NCBI RefSeq assembly: GCF_042675645.1
Contig: NZ_JBHTJH010000017.1
Location: forward strand, 1,309,336-1,373,335
From: Sungkyunkwania multivorans
GTDB lineage: Bacteria; Bacteroidota; Bacteroidia; Flavobacteriales; Flavobacteriaceae
Direction of reading: 5' to 3'
DNA length: 64,000 bases
Below the pieces are notes generated by a model that did not search any database, was not told the origin of the DNA, and was given only the letters and a program-made list of their open reading frames with translations. The translations under genes were made by a program, and so were the position numbers. Positions 35,227-44,462 of the stretch are shown here, piece by piece. Position 1 is the first letter of the stretch. The number at the start of each line of letters is the position of its first letter.

Positions 35227-36576
35227 ATGAATTTGAATTTAATACATAACATCTATTTTATAGGGATCGGCGGCATAGGAATGTCAGCCTTGGCACGCTA
35301 TTTCAAGACGATTGGAAAGGAGGTTGCAGGCTATGATAGAACTCCTAGCGAAATAACGGATAACCTGTGCGACCTAGGGATCTCGATTCACTTTGAAGAT
35401 GTAGTTTCGAAAATTCCTGAGAACTTCTTAAATAAAGAGCAGACCTTGGTCGTATACACACCAGCTGTTCCAAAAGCGCACTCGGAATTGCAGTATTTCA
35501 ATAATAACCGATTTGAGGTTTGTAAACGTTCTGAAGTTTTGGGGATGATCACCGAGAATACCTTTTGCCTGGCCGTTGCCGGAACGCATGGCAAGACGAC
35601 CACTTCTTCTATATTAACACATCTATTGAATGAAAGCGGGCAGCAGGTGACCGGTTTTCTGGGTGGGATAGCCGAAAACTACGATTCTAACCTCGTTATG
35701 TCTGGAAATGAATATACAGTAGTAGAGGCAGATGAGTTTGATCGTTCCTTTTTGCAATTATCGCCGGATGTTGCTTGTATCACCTCGATGGACGCTGACC
35801 ATCTGGATATTTATGGAGAGGCAGCATCCTTGCATGACTCGTTTATAGAATTCACCCAAAGGATAAAGCCGGGTGGGACACTTTTTGTCCGTAGCGGTTT
35901 GCCTTTGGAAGGGATTACCTATGGAATTGAAGATGATTCAGACTATTGTATAAAAAATATTAAGGTCAAGAACGGAACCTACGTTTTTGATGTAGAGACG
36001 CCAAATGATGGGGTGGTTTGTGGCGTACAATTCAACCAACCGGGGCAACACAACTTGTTGAACGGATTAGTAGCTTTTGCGATGGCGGTAAAAATAGGTT
36101 CCCCAACCGACCGCCTCGTAAAAGCATTGTCGACTTTCAAAGGGGTTAAAAGACGATTTTCCTATCAGATCAAACGCGACGATCTGGTATTTATCGATGA
36201 CTATGCGCATCATCCCACAGAGATAGATGCCGTGCATCAGGCGGTGAGAGAAATGTACCCTGAGAAAAAGGTGTTGGCCATTTTTCAACCGCATCTTTTT
36301 AGTCGTACCCGAGATTTTATAGATGATTTTGCCAGTAGCCTTTCGCAATTTGATGAGATCATGCTATTGGACATCTATCCTGCGAGAGAAGAACCGATAA
36401 CAGGGGTTACCTCTTCTTGGTTGTTGGAAAGAATAAAAAATGATGAAAAAAGTCTCGTCAGCAAGGACGAACTCATTGCCAAAGTTCTTGCGAGCAATGC
36501 CCATGTAATATTAACACTTGGCGCAGGAGATATTGGCGTAGAAGTAGAAAGTATCAAAAAAGCATTATTGAATTGA
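35227..36576 (+). CDS. murC: UDP-MurNAc:L-alanine ligase MurC
   Basis: MurC adds the first amino acid of the peptidoglycan stem. The 449-residue protein has the Rossmann opening IYFIGIGGIGMSALA, the ATP loop AVAGTHGKTTTSS near residue 118, EADEFDRSFLQL, and IDDYAHHPTEIDA with FQPHLFSRT near the C-terminal domain. Its last 4 bases overlap ftsQ. Confidence 0.96.
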   Translation: MNLNLIHNIYFIGIGGIGMSALARYFKTIGKEVAGYDRTPSEITDNLCDLGISIHFEDVVSKIPENFLNKEQTLVVYTPAVPKAHSELQYFNNNRFEVCKRSEVLGMITENTFCLAVAGTHGKTTTSSILTHLLNESGQQVTGFLGGIAENYDSNLVMSGNEYTVVEADEFDRSFLQLSPDVACITSMDADHLDIYGEAASLHDSFIEFTQRIKPGGTLFVRSGLPLEGITYGIEDDSDYCIKNIKVKNGTYVFDVETPNDGVVCGVQFNQPGQHNLLNGLVAFAMAVKIGSPTDRLVKALSTFKGVKRRFSYQIKRDDLVFIDDYAHHPTEIDAVHQAVREMYPEKKVLAIFQPHLFSRTRDFIDDFASSLSQFDEIMLLDIYPAREEPITGVTSSWLLERIKNDEKSLVSKDELIAKVLASNAHVILTLGAGDIGVEVESIKKALLN

Positions 36577-37289
36577 AGGTGAACTGGAATTACATAAAAT
36601 TGATCGGTATCTTTCTATTGTTAAGTGGATTATTTGCATTTACCAATGCACGAAGTGATGCCAGGGAGATCTCTGAAGTGACTGTGATTTTTCAAGGAGA
36701 GAACAATCTCTATATCACAAGAGAGGCAGTTAATAAATTGTTAATACAAAAAAGAGATTCCATTGCGAGCATAACCAAAGATGCGTTAGTTTTGAATCAG
36801 TTGGAAACAGCCCTGAAAGCGAACGAACTCATTCGTGATGCTCAAGTGTATCTCACTGTAAATGGGCAACTTGGCGCTAAGGTAAGGCAGCGCACACCAA
36901 TAGCCCGCGTAAGTGGTGACCATCAATTTTATGTAGATTCAGAAGGGACTCCTATGCCGCTATCACCATATTATTCGGCACGAGTTCCTATAGTCACAGG
37001 TGATATCGATAAGAACCATTTGCAGGATATATATGCGCTTACCAAGTTCATCAATGATGATGCTTTTTTACGAAAAAATGTAGTTGCATTACATAAGACC
37101 AAGGGTGAGGTGGTCATCAGTTTACGGGAATTGGATTTTGAGGTGATCTTTGGGAAGATCGTCTCTATCGAGAAGAAATTCAACAATCTGAAGGCCTTTT
37201 ATAAGAAGGGGATGAAAGATCGGTCATTAGACACATTCAAAACGGTAAGCCTTGAGTTCGAAAGTCAGGTGGTTTGCACCAAAAAGTAA
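36573..37289 (+). CDS. ftsQ: Cell division protein FtsQ
   Basis: FtsQ is a bitopic protein that links the FtsLB subcomplex to the divisome. The 238-residue product has one membrane helix near residues 7-24 (YIKLIGIFLLLSGLFAF). A POTRA domain (VIFQGENNLYITREAVNKLL) and a beta domain (ARVPIVTGDI) with a conserved ELDFEVIFGK segment follow. Similarity is modest, as usual for FtsQ, but position between murC and ftsA and the topology support the call. The start is TTG, within the murC stop region. Confidence 0.9.
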   Translation: MKVNWNYIKLIGIFLLLSGLFAFTNARSDAREISEVTVIFQGENNLYITREAVNKLLIQKRDSIASITKDALVLNQLETALKANELIRDAQVYLTVNGQLGAKVRQRTPIARVSGDHQFYVDSEGTPMPLSPYYSARVPIVTGDIDKNHLQDIYALTKFINDDAFLRKNVVALHKTKGEVVISLRELDFEVIFGKIVSIEKKFNNLKAFYKKGMKDRSLDTFKTVSLEFESQVVCTKK

Positions 37290-37292
37290 GTT

Positions 37293-38630
37293 ATGGAAGA
37301 AAATAAGATTGCTGTAGGCTTAGATATCGGAACCACGAAGATCGTGGCGATGATCGGTCGTGCCAATGAATATGGCAAGCTAGAGATTCTTGGCATAGGA
37401 AAATCGAAGAGTCTAGGGGTACATCGTGGCGTGGTCAATAATATTACTCAGACCATCCAATCCATACAGCAGGCGGTACAAGAAGCAGAGGCTGTTTCAG
37501 GAATGAAGATAGAGAATGTGGTCGTGGGGATCGCAGGGCAACATATTCGCAGTTTGCATCATAGCGATTATATCACCCGTCCCAATTCGGATCAGGTGAT
37601 CGATGAGGACGACATAGATACCTTGATCAACCAAGTGTATAAGTTAGTGATGTTGCCTGGAGAAGAGATCATTCATGTGTTACCACAAGATTACAAAGTG
37701 GACGGGCAGGCTGAGATCAAAGAACCGATAGGAATGTATGGTGGACGTCTGGAGGCCAATTTTCACGTGGTTGTCGGACAAGTCTCGTCGATACGTAATA
37801 TCGGAAGGTGTGTGAAAAGCTCTGGATTGGACCTTGCTGGGATCACCTTGGAACCATTGGCGTCGGCAGATGCCGTGCTCAGCCAAGAAGAGAAGGAGGC
37901 TGGAGTGGCCTTGATCGACATAGGAGGTGGGACCACCGACCTCGCGATCTTTAAGGATGGTATCATAAGACATACGGCTGTCATTCCATTTGGAGGGAAT
38001 GTCATTACCGAGGATATCAAAGAAGGTTGCTCTATCATAGAAAAGCAGGCCGAATTATTGAAAATAAAGTTTGGTTCTGCTTGGCCAGGTGAGAACAAAG
38101 ACAACGAGATCGTATCGATTCCTGGACTGAGAGGAAGGGAGCCAAAGGAGATAACACTCAAAAACTTGTCGAAGATCATCCATGCGCGAGTCGTAGAGAT
38201 CATCGAACAGGTGTATTTGGAGATCAAGAACTATGGTCATGAGGAGCAAAAGAAAAAGCTGATCGCCGGAATAGTACTTACCGGTGGTGGAAGTCAATTG
38301 AAGCACTTAAAACAGCTCGTAGAGTACATCACAGGCATGGATACGCGTATTGGATATCCAAATGAGTATTTGGCTGGCGATAGCGACAAAGAGACCACCA
38401 GTCCCTTATACGCCACGGCAGTAGGTTTGGTGATGAATGCATTGGAAAAACAACGGAGAGAGATCGTGGTCCAAGAAGCCAGTCAGTTGCAAGCAAAAGA
38501 GCAAGAGGCAGAGAGCGACGAAGATGTGGTGACAGAAACACCGGCCAGACCTGAGATAAATAAAGAACGAAAGTCCATTTTTGAAAAATGGGCCGACAAG
38601 TTGAAAGACTTTTTAGATAATGCCGAATAA
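37293..38630 (+). CDS. ftsA: Cell division protein FtsA
   Basis: FtsA is an actin-like ATPase that tethers FtsZ to the membrane. The 445-residue protein has phosphate-1 AVGLDIGTTKIVAMIG at the N terminus, the 1C domain, phosphate-2 VALIDIGGGTTDLAIF and the adenosine motif VLTGGGSQLKHL. Its end, FEKWADKLKDFLDNAE, looks like the amphipathic membrane-targeting helix. The linker before it is Glu/Lys-rich. ftsZ follows after 72 bases. Confidence 0.96.
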   Translation: MEENKIAVGLDIGTTKIVAMIGRANEYGKLEILGIGKSKSLGVHRGVVNNITQTIQSIQQAVQEAEAVSGMKIENVVVGIAGQHIRSLHHSDYITRPNSDQVIDEDDIDTLINQVYKLVMLPGEEIIHVLPQDYKVDGQAEIKEPIGMYGGRLEANFHVVVGQVSSIRNIGRCVKSSGLDLAGITLEPLASADAVLSQEEKEAGVALIDIGGGTTDLAIFKDGIIRHTAVIPFGGNVITEDIKEGCSIIEKQAELLKIKFGSAWPGENKDNEIVSIPGLRGREPKEITLKNLSKIIHARVVEIIEQVYLEIKNYGHEEQKKKLIAGIVLTGGGSQLKHLKQLVEYITGMDTRIGYPNEYLAGDSDKETTSPLYATAVGLVMNALEKQRREIVVQEASQLQAKEQEAESDEDVVTETPARPEINKERKSIFEKWADKLKDFLDNAE

Positions 38631-38702
38631 CAAAACGTGTAGGGTGTTTTGTAAATCGGGCAATGGAAACTGACAATAAATACAAACCAGTAAAAAACCG
38701 TT

Positions 38703-40643
38703 ATGAGTAGCGCAGACAGTTTTGAAAATATCGCTTTTGATCTGCCAAAGAACAAAAGCAACGTCATCAAAGTGATTGGTGTAGGTGGTGGAGGCAGCAA
38801 TGCTATCAACCACATGTTCCAGCAGGGTATAAAAGGGGTAGACTTTGTGATTTGCAATACCGATGCCCAGGCATTGGAGAGTAGTGCCATTCCCAATAAG
38901 ATCCAGTTAGGCGTTAGCCTTACCGAAGGATTAGGGGCAGGTGCCAATCCACAAGTTGGCGAGCAGGCCGCCCTTGAGAGTTATGAAGAATTAAAGGCGA
39001 TGCTGGACACCAATACCAAGATGGTATTTGTCACTGCCGGAATGGGTGGAGGTACAGGTACAGGTGCTGCGCCTATCATCGCCAAATTGGCCAAGGAAAT
39101 GGACATCCTTACCGTTGGAATCGTTACCAGCCCCTTTCAGTTTGAAGGAAAGGCTCGTAACGAGCAGGCCCAAAAAGGAATCGAGAAGCTACGTTCTCAT
39201 GTGGATTCTTTGGTGGTCATCAATAACAACAAATTACGCGAAGTGTATGGTAACCTTGGATTTAAAGCTGGTTTTTCCAAGGCAGACGAAGTACTATCAA
39301 CTGCTGCGCGCGGTATAGCCGAAGTAATTACCCATCATTATACCCAAAACATCGACTTGCGAGATGCTAAGACGGTACTTTCCAACAGTGGGACATCGAT
39401 CATGGGTTCGGCTACGGCCACTGGAACGAACAGAGCGCAGGAGGCGATTATGAAAGCGTTGGATTCTCCTTTGCTTAATGACAACAAGATCACAGGTGCA
39501 AAGAATGTTTTGCTGCTCATTGTCTCTGGCAGTGATGAGATCACGCTAGATGAGATCGGAGAGATCAATGACCATATTCAAACCGAAGCGGGCTTTGGAG
39601 CCAATATCATTATGGGCGTTGGAGAGGATGAAGCGCTGGAAGATGCGATTTCGGTGACGATCATCGCCACGGGTTTCGATGCCGATCAACAGCACGAGAT
39701 CATCAATACCGAAGCTAAGAAGATCATCCATACTTTAGAGGATGAACAGAAGGCAACACACGATCTCACCCCCAAATCCAACAAAGTAAAGACCAATTCA
39801 ATTTTTGATATTGAGGTAAATCAGCCCGAAGAGATTCTTCCTGAGACCAAACAAGTGCGTCATGTGCTGGAGGAAGAGAAATTTGTGAGCGAAATGGAGC
39901 TGGTACCTACAACCGAACTGCTTAGAAATATCCAAGTCACCTACGAAGAGGTGAAAGCTGATATAGAAAATGAGGATTTTATCATTAAGCCGGTGAAGTC
40001 GATTTTTGACATCGAGGTGGTGGATCCAGAAACCGTGGTGGCTGAGACCGAAGATGAGCAGCAATTCACATTGACATTCGATCTGCCCATCAATCAATCC
40101 AAAACTAAGGAGCCGGAGTCCGAAATCGTTTCTAAATCTGTAGATGCTATAAGAGATATTAAGGTGAATGACCCACAAGAGATCATTCCTGAGGAGTCAG
40201 AGAAGCTTGCTGCCGTAAAACGCTATAGTTTGGAGGATTATATGGAAATGGAAGATCAACTTACCAAGGCGAAGGCCAAGAAAGTGGTATCGAAGGTTGC
40301 CGAGGAAGAAGAAGTGGTGTTCGAAAAGAAAACGATAGCGCCAGAGCAAAAAGAAACAAAAGAGGTGGAGATCGATCCATTCAATCATTCGATCGAGGAA
40401 AGTTTGAGGCTGAGAGCAGATGAGCGACGAAAAAAATTAAAAGATTTTAATTATAAATTCAATAATAATATCTCCAAGATCGATGAGATAGAGAAGCAAC
40501 CGGCCTATAAAAGGGCGGGTATCGACCTCAACGAGAGTAATACCGATGAGGGAGATGTTTCACGCATGTCGGTAAGTACCGATAGCAATGATGAAGTACA
40601 ATTAAGAAGTAATAATTCGTTCTTACACGATAATGTCGACTAA
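38703..40643 (+). CDS. ftsZ: Cell division GTPase FtsZ with long repeat-bearing linker
   Basis: FtsZ is the tubulin homologue that forms the division ring. The 646-residue protein has the GTPase core in the first 340 residues: GVGGGGSNAINHM, the signature GGGTGTGAAPIIA and NNNKLREVYGN. The remaining 300 residues are an unusually long acidic linker. It holds three copies of a motif close to IFDIEVxxPExxxxE, at 39798-39845, 39999-40046 and 40146-40193. The basic segment RADERRKKLKDFNYKF, with the following residues, may be the C-terminal interaction region. It ends the dcw cluster. Confidence 0.96.
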   Translation: MSSADSFENIAFDLPKNKSNVIKVIGVGGGGSNAINHMFQQGIKGVDFVICNTDAQALESSAIPNKIQLGVSLTEGLGAGANPQVGEQAALESYEELKAMLDTNTKMVFVTAGMGGGTGTGAAPIIAKLAKEMDILTVGIVTSPFQFEGKARNEQAQKGIEKLRSHVDSLVVINNNKLREVYGNLGFKAGFSKADEVLSTAARGIAEVITHHYTQNIDLRDAKTVLSNSGTSIMGSATATGTNRAQEAIMKALDSPLLNDNKITGAKNVLLLIVSGSDEITLDEIGEINDHIQTEAGFGANIIMGVGEDEALEDAISVTIIATGFDADQQHEIINTEAKKIIHTLEDEQKATHDLTPKSNKVKTNSIFDIEVNQPEEILPETKQVRHVLEEEKFVSEMELVPTTELLRNIQVTYEEVKADIENEDFIIKPVKSIFDIEVVDPETVVAETEDEQQFTLTFDLPINQSKTKEPESEIVSKSVDAIRDIKVNDPQEIIPEESEKLAAVKRYSLEDYMEMEDQLTKAKAKKVVSKVAEEEEVVFEKKTIAPEQKETKEVEIDPFNHSIEESLRLRADERRKKLKDFNYKFNNNISKIDEIEKQPAYKRAGIDLNESNTDEGDVSRMSVSTDSNDEVQLRSNNSFLHDNVD

Positions 40644-40672
40644 TTAATTTGAATCTTAGTTCGAAGAAAAGC

Positions 40673-40701
40673 GCTCAATGGTCATCATTGGGCGTTTTTT
40701 G
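40673..40701 (+). terminator. Intrinsic terminator of the dcw cluster
   Basis: CGCTCAATG pairs with CATTGGGCG (one G-T pair) around a 5-base loop and runs into six T, 30 bases after the ftsZ stop. Its 3' half is also the last codons of the convergent glycosyltransferase gene. Confidence 0.85.
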
Positions 40702-42073
40702 TCATATAGAAGAAGTAATCCTCGTGGTCATCCCCAAAATCTATAATACTATCAAAAAGTACGGTATTCTGTAGTTTATTGTTTTTTGTTTTAAATATGA
40801 ATATGGCATTGGAAGAATCGATCGATTCTTCCGGAAGGGTAAAGTCGTCCATGGAAATGACCTCGCGATGCGGTCTTATGAAGTATACTCCTCCTGCCGA
40901 GGTTACATCAGGCAACACCCATTGCTTTGCCTTTGGTTTGGTTTCAAGCACATTGACGATCGGATCAAAAGAATAGTGAACGGCAGAGGAGATGCTCAGC
41001 ATTTTTTCGATAGGCGTTCTTATGGTCTGAATACCGATGGCGGTTAAGAAAACAATGAACCCTATGCGGGAGAGCGTTTCGATAGAAGCTATATCGATAT
41101 AACGAATGATGAAGACGACAAACGGCAACATCAAAGGCAATAACCAACGTTCCTCGATATTTTCAACCTTCAAAGCAGCAAATAGGATGGTCAGAAAAAT
41201 GACCTGTACCCAAAGAAGATAGAAGAACCAATCCTTTTTAGCAACATTCTTGAAGGTGATGTGTTTCGATAGATACCCTAAAAACAACACTGTCAAGAGT
41301 GGTGCCCAGAAGATCAATAGTCTTTTTGTCATTTCCCATAGCTGAGGGACGATCAACATGCTATCCTTTTCTGTAATATTCGCCTTATCGTTGACCTGAT
41401 TTTGTATCTCAATGATGTACGCTTGTTCGGACAACAGCCAATAGCCGTGAGGCGCAAATAGTATCATACATAAAACAAGAGAGATAATGATCTTCGGGTT
41501 GAATACGATCAGTCTGGTTTTTCTTGTGAGCAAGGCGGCGACCAAAAGCGAAGTAATGAAGATGGCAAAATTGTATTTTGTTAGCATTCCCAATCCGAGG
41601 GTAATGCCCAGGAGTATGTAGTTCTTCAGGTTTTCAGAATGTAGCAGGCGATCAGTAATGACCAAGGTGGCCAAAACTAGGGCGCACATCATCGACGTAT
41701 GTGAAAGTCTTCTGAAATTAAAGTCGATAAAAACGATGATCAATGCCATTGACCAAACGCTTATTTCCGCCAGTTTTTTATCATTAAGCATTTGATGAGC
41801 AAATCGGTACATGAGCAAAAGGGTCGATGCGAAGAAGATGGCTCGTTGTCCGGCAAGCGCAAAGCGGCTAACCCCAAAGACCTTTGTCATGATTATTTGT
41901 AGCCACGTGTATAGCGGTGGTTGGTCGTCATAGCCCAATCGCCACCATTGCGAATAATAAGCCTGTTCTGCATCTTCTAGCTCAAGTGCCGCTTTGAAAA
42001 AGCTTATAAGAATAATTGCGATGAATGCGAGGGCGGCCAACCACAACACTCGTTTTGGGTATGCTTTGAACAT
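40685..42073 (-). CDS. GT39/ArnT-like membrane glycosyltransferase
   Basis: A 462-residue polytopic protein with about eleven membrane helices. The early periplasmic loop is of the GT-C type, with the acidic motif ELEDAEQAYYSQWWRLGYDD near residues 31-50 and the following PPLYTW, as in the PMT/ArnT family. These enzymes use polyprenyl-linked sugars to modify lipids or proteins outside the membrane. The acceptor is unknown. A small soluble tail follows the last helix. Its final codons overlap the ftsZ terminator. Confidence 0.88.
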   Translation of the reverse strand: MFKAYPKRVLWLAALAFIAIILISFFKAALELEDAEQAYYSQWWRLGYDDQPPLYTWLQIIMTKVFGVSRFALAGQRAIFFASTLLLMYRFAHQMLNDKKLAEISVWSMALIIVFIDFNFRRLSHTSMMCALVLATLVITDRLLHSENLKNYILLGITLGLGMLTKYNFAIFITSLLVAALLTRKTRLIVFNPKIIISLVLCMILFAPHGYWLLSEQAYIIEIQNQVNDKANITEKDSMLIVPQLWEMTKRLLIFWAPLLTVLFLGYLSKHITFKNVAKKDWFFYLLWVQVIFLTILFAALKVENIEERWLLPLMLPFVVFIIRYIDIASIETLSRIGFIVFLTAIGIQTIRTPIEKMLSISSAVHYSFDPIVNVLETKPKAKQWVLPDVTSAGGVYFIRPHREVISMDDFTLPEESIDSSNAIFIFKTKNNKLQNTVLFDSIIDFGDDHEDYFFYMTKNAQ

Positions 42074-42175
42074 TTTGATATTTTACTGGATGTAAAGCTA
42101 AAGATTTGATCTATACGCGAAAAGAATGGGTGAAAATAAAATATAAATACCGATTAAAAATCATCGTAAAGATGC

Positions 42176-42207
42176 TTGTGGCAAGACAACTTATTTTTTT
42201 ATCTTCG
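42176..42207 (+). promoter_or_regulatory. Promoter of the YqeY-like gene
   Basis: TTG at 42176-42178, a 21-base spacer and TATCTTCG (one mismatch to TAnnTTTG) place transcription about 20 bases before ATG 42232. Confidence 0.5.
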
Positions 42208-42231
42208 CAATCCATCTTAATAGTGAAGGCA

Positions 42232-42681
42232 ATGAGTTTACAACAAGAGGTGATGGCTGCCATGAAAGAAGCCATGAAGGCAAAGGACCAAGTGGCATTA
42301 ACGGCTTTAAGGGCGGTGAAGTCGGCGATCTTATTGGCCCAGACCGAGAGTGGTGCTAAAGATGAGTTGACAGAAGAGGAAGAGATAAAGCTCTTGCAAA
42401 AATTGGTGAAGCAACGCAAGGATAGTGCTGCCATCTATTTAGAGCAAGATCGAAAGGACTTGGCATTGCCAGAGATTGATGAGGCAGAAGTGATCAGTCA
42501 GTTCTTGCCAGAGGCTTTGAGCGAAGCGGAAATTGAAAAGGTGGTTGTCGCGGTGATAGATGATGTCGGAGCGCAAGGCATGAAGGATATGGGCAAGGTG
42601 ATGGGTATTGTCTCGAAAGAATTGGCAGGCCAAGCCGATGGAAAGACCATATCGACTATTGTGAAGGCTAAATTGACATAG
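42232..42681 (+). CDS. GatB/YqeY domain protein
   Basis: A protein of about 149 residues of the YqeY family, which resembles the tRNA-binding tail domain of GatB. I start at ATG 42232 (SLQQEVMAAMKEAMKAKD), the conserved opening; the frame is open for 42 further codons upstream that include the promoter. LTALRAVKSAILLAQTE, LLQKLVKQRKDSAAIY and the C-terminal DMGKVMGIVSKELAGQADG are family features. Its cellular role is not settled. It directly precedes tRNA-Arg. Confidence 0.92.
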   Translation: MSLQQEVMAAMKEAMKAKDQVALTALRAVKSAILLAQTESGAKDELTEEEEIKLLQKLVKQRKDSAAIYLEQDRKDLALPEIDEAEVISQFLPEALSEAEIEKVVVAVIDDVGAQGMKDMGKVMGIVSKELAGQADGKTISTIVKAKLT

Positions 42682-42736
42682 TACTATTGTTATTCCTGCG
42701 CCGGCCTGCAGATGGCAGGTACGTAGGGATTTTATA

Positions 42737-42810
42737 GGCCCCGTAGTTCAACTGGATAGAATATCAGATTTCGGCTCTGAGGGTTGGGGGTTCGAATCCT
42801 CCCGGGGTCA
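42737..42810 (+). tRNA. tRNA-Arg (anticodon UCG)
   Basis: The 74 bases fold into a full cloverleaf. The acceptor stem is GGCCCCG with CGGGGTC, the D stem GTTC with GAAT, the anticodon stem TCAGA with TCTGA around TTTCGGC (anticodon TCG), a 5-base variable loop, and the T arm GGGGG-TTCGAAT-CCTCC. The discriminator is A and CCA is not encoded. It marks the border between core genes and the all-minus-strand accessory region. Confidence 0.95.
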
Positions 42811-42838
42811 CGAATAAGCCGAAAAAAAGCGAGTGCGA

Positions 42839-42872
42839 GCGAGTTTCAAAAATGAAGCTCGCTTCTTTTTTT
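42839..42872 (+). terminator. Intrinsic terminator of tRNA-Arg
   Basis: GCGAGTTTC pairs with GAAGCTCGC (one G-T pair) around AAAAAT and is followed by TTCTTTTTTT, 28 bases after the tRNA. Confidence 0.85.
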
Positions 42873-43025
42873 GAATGAGCGGCGTGCTCTTTTTCGGCTT
42901 TCAGCGCGGAGCGCTGTGAGGAAGGCCGAAGGCGATCACCTGGGTCGTAATCTCGGGGCGTGCTTTTTTTTGAATGAGCGGCGTGCTCTTTTTTGGCTTT
43001 CAGCGCGTGGCGCTGTGAGGAAGGC
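42865..43025 (+). repeat. Two direct copies of a 62-base hairpin repeat after the tRNA
   Basis: Copies at 42865-42926 and 42963-43025 are nearly identical. Each runs from a T tract through GAATGAGCGGCGTGCTC and a second T tract to the hairpin CAGCGC-NNN-GCGCTG and TGAGGAAGGC. The hairpin loop differs (GGA against GTG) while the stems are kept. Each also holds the mini-hairpin GAGC...GCTC before T. The 42811-43200 gap has no gene; it holds the tRNA terminator, these repeats and the terminator at 43122. Confidence 0.85.
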
Positions 43026-43121
43026 TGCAGGTCATTGTCTTTGATCCTTTAAGCAAAGGCATAAAAGGTTGGCCTTAAATCTAAAATATAAGAAACGATC
43101 ATCCCGCATCCATGTAAACGT

Positions 43122-43150
43122 AAAAGCCCCCTGAAAAACTTTCAGAGGGC
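43122..43150 (-). terminator. Intrinsic terminator of the astacin gene
   Basis: Read on the minus strand, GCCCTCTGAAAG and TCAGGGGGC pair with one mismatch, followed by TTTTA, about 50 bases after the protease stop. Confidence 0.75.
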
Positions 43151-43200
43151 TTCCAGTTCATGAGCAATTTTTATAAGCTATTAGAACAACACATCATGTT

Positions 43201-44127
43201 TTAATAGACCGCATTGATGATTTGAATATCCTTCGAAGTCATATAGCTGCGATTGGGAACAATTGTGCTGCCATCAACTCTTCTCATGGATCGCCAGCCG
43301 TTGCTTATCGCTTGGGGCGTTCTAAAGAAATAAGATCCGTACATCATTATAGAATTGGTGTCGAGGACATCTGAAATCTCCCAACCATTAGCATCCGATA
43401 CCTTGAAATAGTTAAATTCTTTGTCGTCAAGAATATTACTCCATAGGACTTCAACATAAGCATCTCGATTCCAGTGGTTCTGCTCGTGGATGATACCAGC
43501 CACATGCAAAAATTCGTGAATGGCCGAACCTTGAGAACATCCAGAGGCCAAGTTCATTCGCTGTCCTGGAAACTTCTGGTTCTTGTAGCCCAATTGTGCG
43601 GAACATCCACTGGATTCGCTATATCCTACCCACACATAACCGGCATTGTCGCTACTTTTCCATTTGCGCACCGTTAGATCGGTGTTGTCGGTGATGTAAT
43701 TGGCAGCATAGATAACTTTATCTTTCGTTGCCTGCGGCATATTGCTAGAATATCTATATAAGATGGTTTTGTTGGGCCATTTAGTTACGCGTCGGTCCCA
43801 AACGCCGCGATTCTGTTCGCTCTCATCCTCCGAGTCGAAATTTTCCTCTGACAGGATAATATCGGCTAGGGCATATTCTCCATTCCCTAAAGAGACCACT
43901 TGAACCTCGGTGCCAAATAGTACTTTGGTAACCTTTGGACCTTGAAATTCAACTTGCTCTGCTTCTAAGGTCTGCCTCAGCTCTTCGCTTATTTCGGCTT
44001 CTTCTCCTATGTTTTGTTCTGCGACTTGCTCCTCGATATCCGACTCGCAAGAAACCAATACCAAAAAGGACAAGGCTAAAATTCTCGATAGCATATTCAT
44101 GCCATTGATAACATTTAAAGTTTTCAT
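43201..44127 (-). CDS. Astacin-family (M12A) metalloprotease, lipoprotein
   Basis: A 308-residue surface or periplasmic zinc protease. A lipoprotein signal ends at VLVSCES, and an acidic pro-region of about 90 residues contains QNRGVWDRRVTKWPNKTILY, the usual start of the mature astacin domain. The zinc site HEFLHVAGIIHEQNHWNRD carries the three His and catalytic Glu. The Met-turn with its Tyr is DTNSIMMYGSY. Paired Cys (SSGCSAQ, ASGCSQG) fit disulfides outside the cytoplasm. It probably degrades external proteins. First gene of the accessory region. Confidence 0.92.
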   Translation of the reverse strand: MKTLNVINGMNMLSRILALSFLVLVSCESDIEEQVAEQNIGEEAEISEELRQTLEAEQVEFQGPKVTKVLFGTEVQVVSLGNGEYALADIILSEENFDSEDESEQNRGVWDRRVTKWPNKTILYRYSSNMPQATKDKVIYAANYITDNTDLTVRKWKSSDNAGYVWVGYSESSGCSAQLGYKNQKFPGQRMNLASGCSQGSAIHEFLHVAGIIHEQNHWNRDAYVEVLWSNILDDKEFNYFKVSDANGWEISDVLDTNSIMMYGSYFFRTPQAISNGWRSMRRVDGSTIVPNRSYMTSKDIQIINAVY

Positions 44128-44462
44128 AATGAGTTATTTGGTTAGTGTTAAAATGTTAGTTAATCATCTTAAATTTATAAAAACAAACCATCAAAAATGT
44201 TAAAAAATTAACATTATTTTAATATTGGGTAATAATTCATAAGTACTGGGTAATTATGTATTATTCAGCTGATTAGGTGTCGTTGGGGACAATTGCTCTG
44301 ATGAAAAAAGTGCTTTTTTTGAAGACTTATTAGGGAAATATACTGGCTATTCTTAAAGGAAGAGTTGAGCGGAACCAACGTTGTAATGAACCGGTTTTAG
44401 TGATTTTCTTATGAAGTTTGAGTTTGAACACCGCCCAAGCCTAAATGATTCTTGCATACTTT
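44128..44462. other. AT-rich intergenic region, no gene seen
   Basis: This 335-base gap is strongly AT-rich near the protease start and presumably holds its promoter. I found no exact TAnnTTTG box, no RNA gene and no convincing hairpin. Confidence 0.5.

Noticed and set aside
42865..43025. CRISPR-like repeats after the tRNA
   Set aside because: Only two copies about 98 bases apart, with hairpins and T tracts, no regular spacers and no cas genes.
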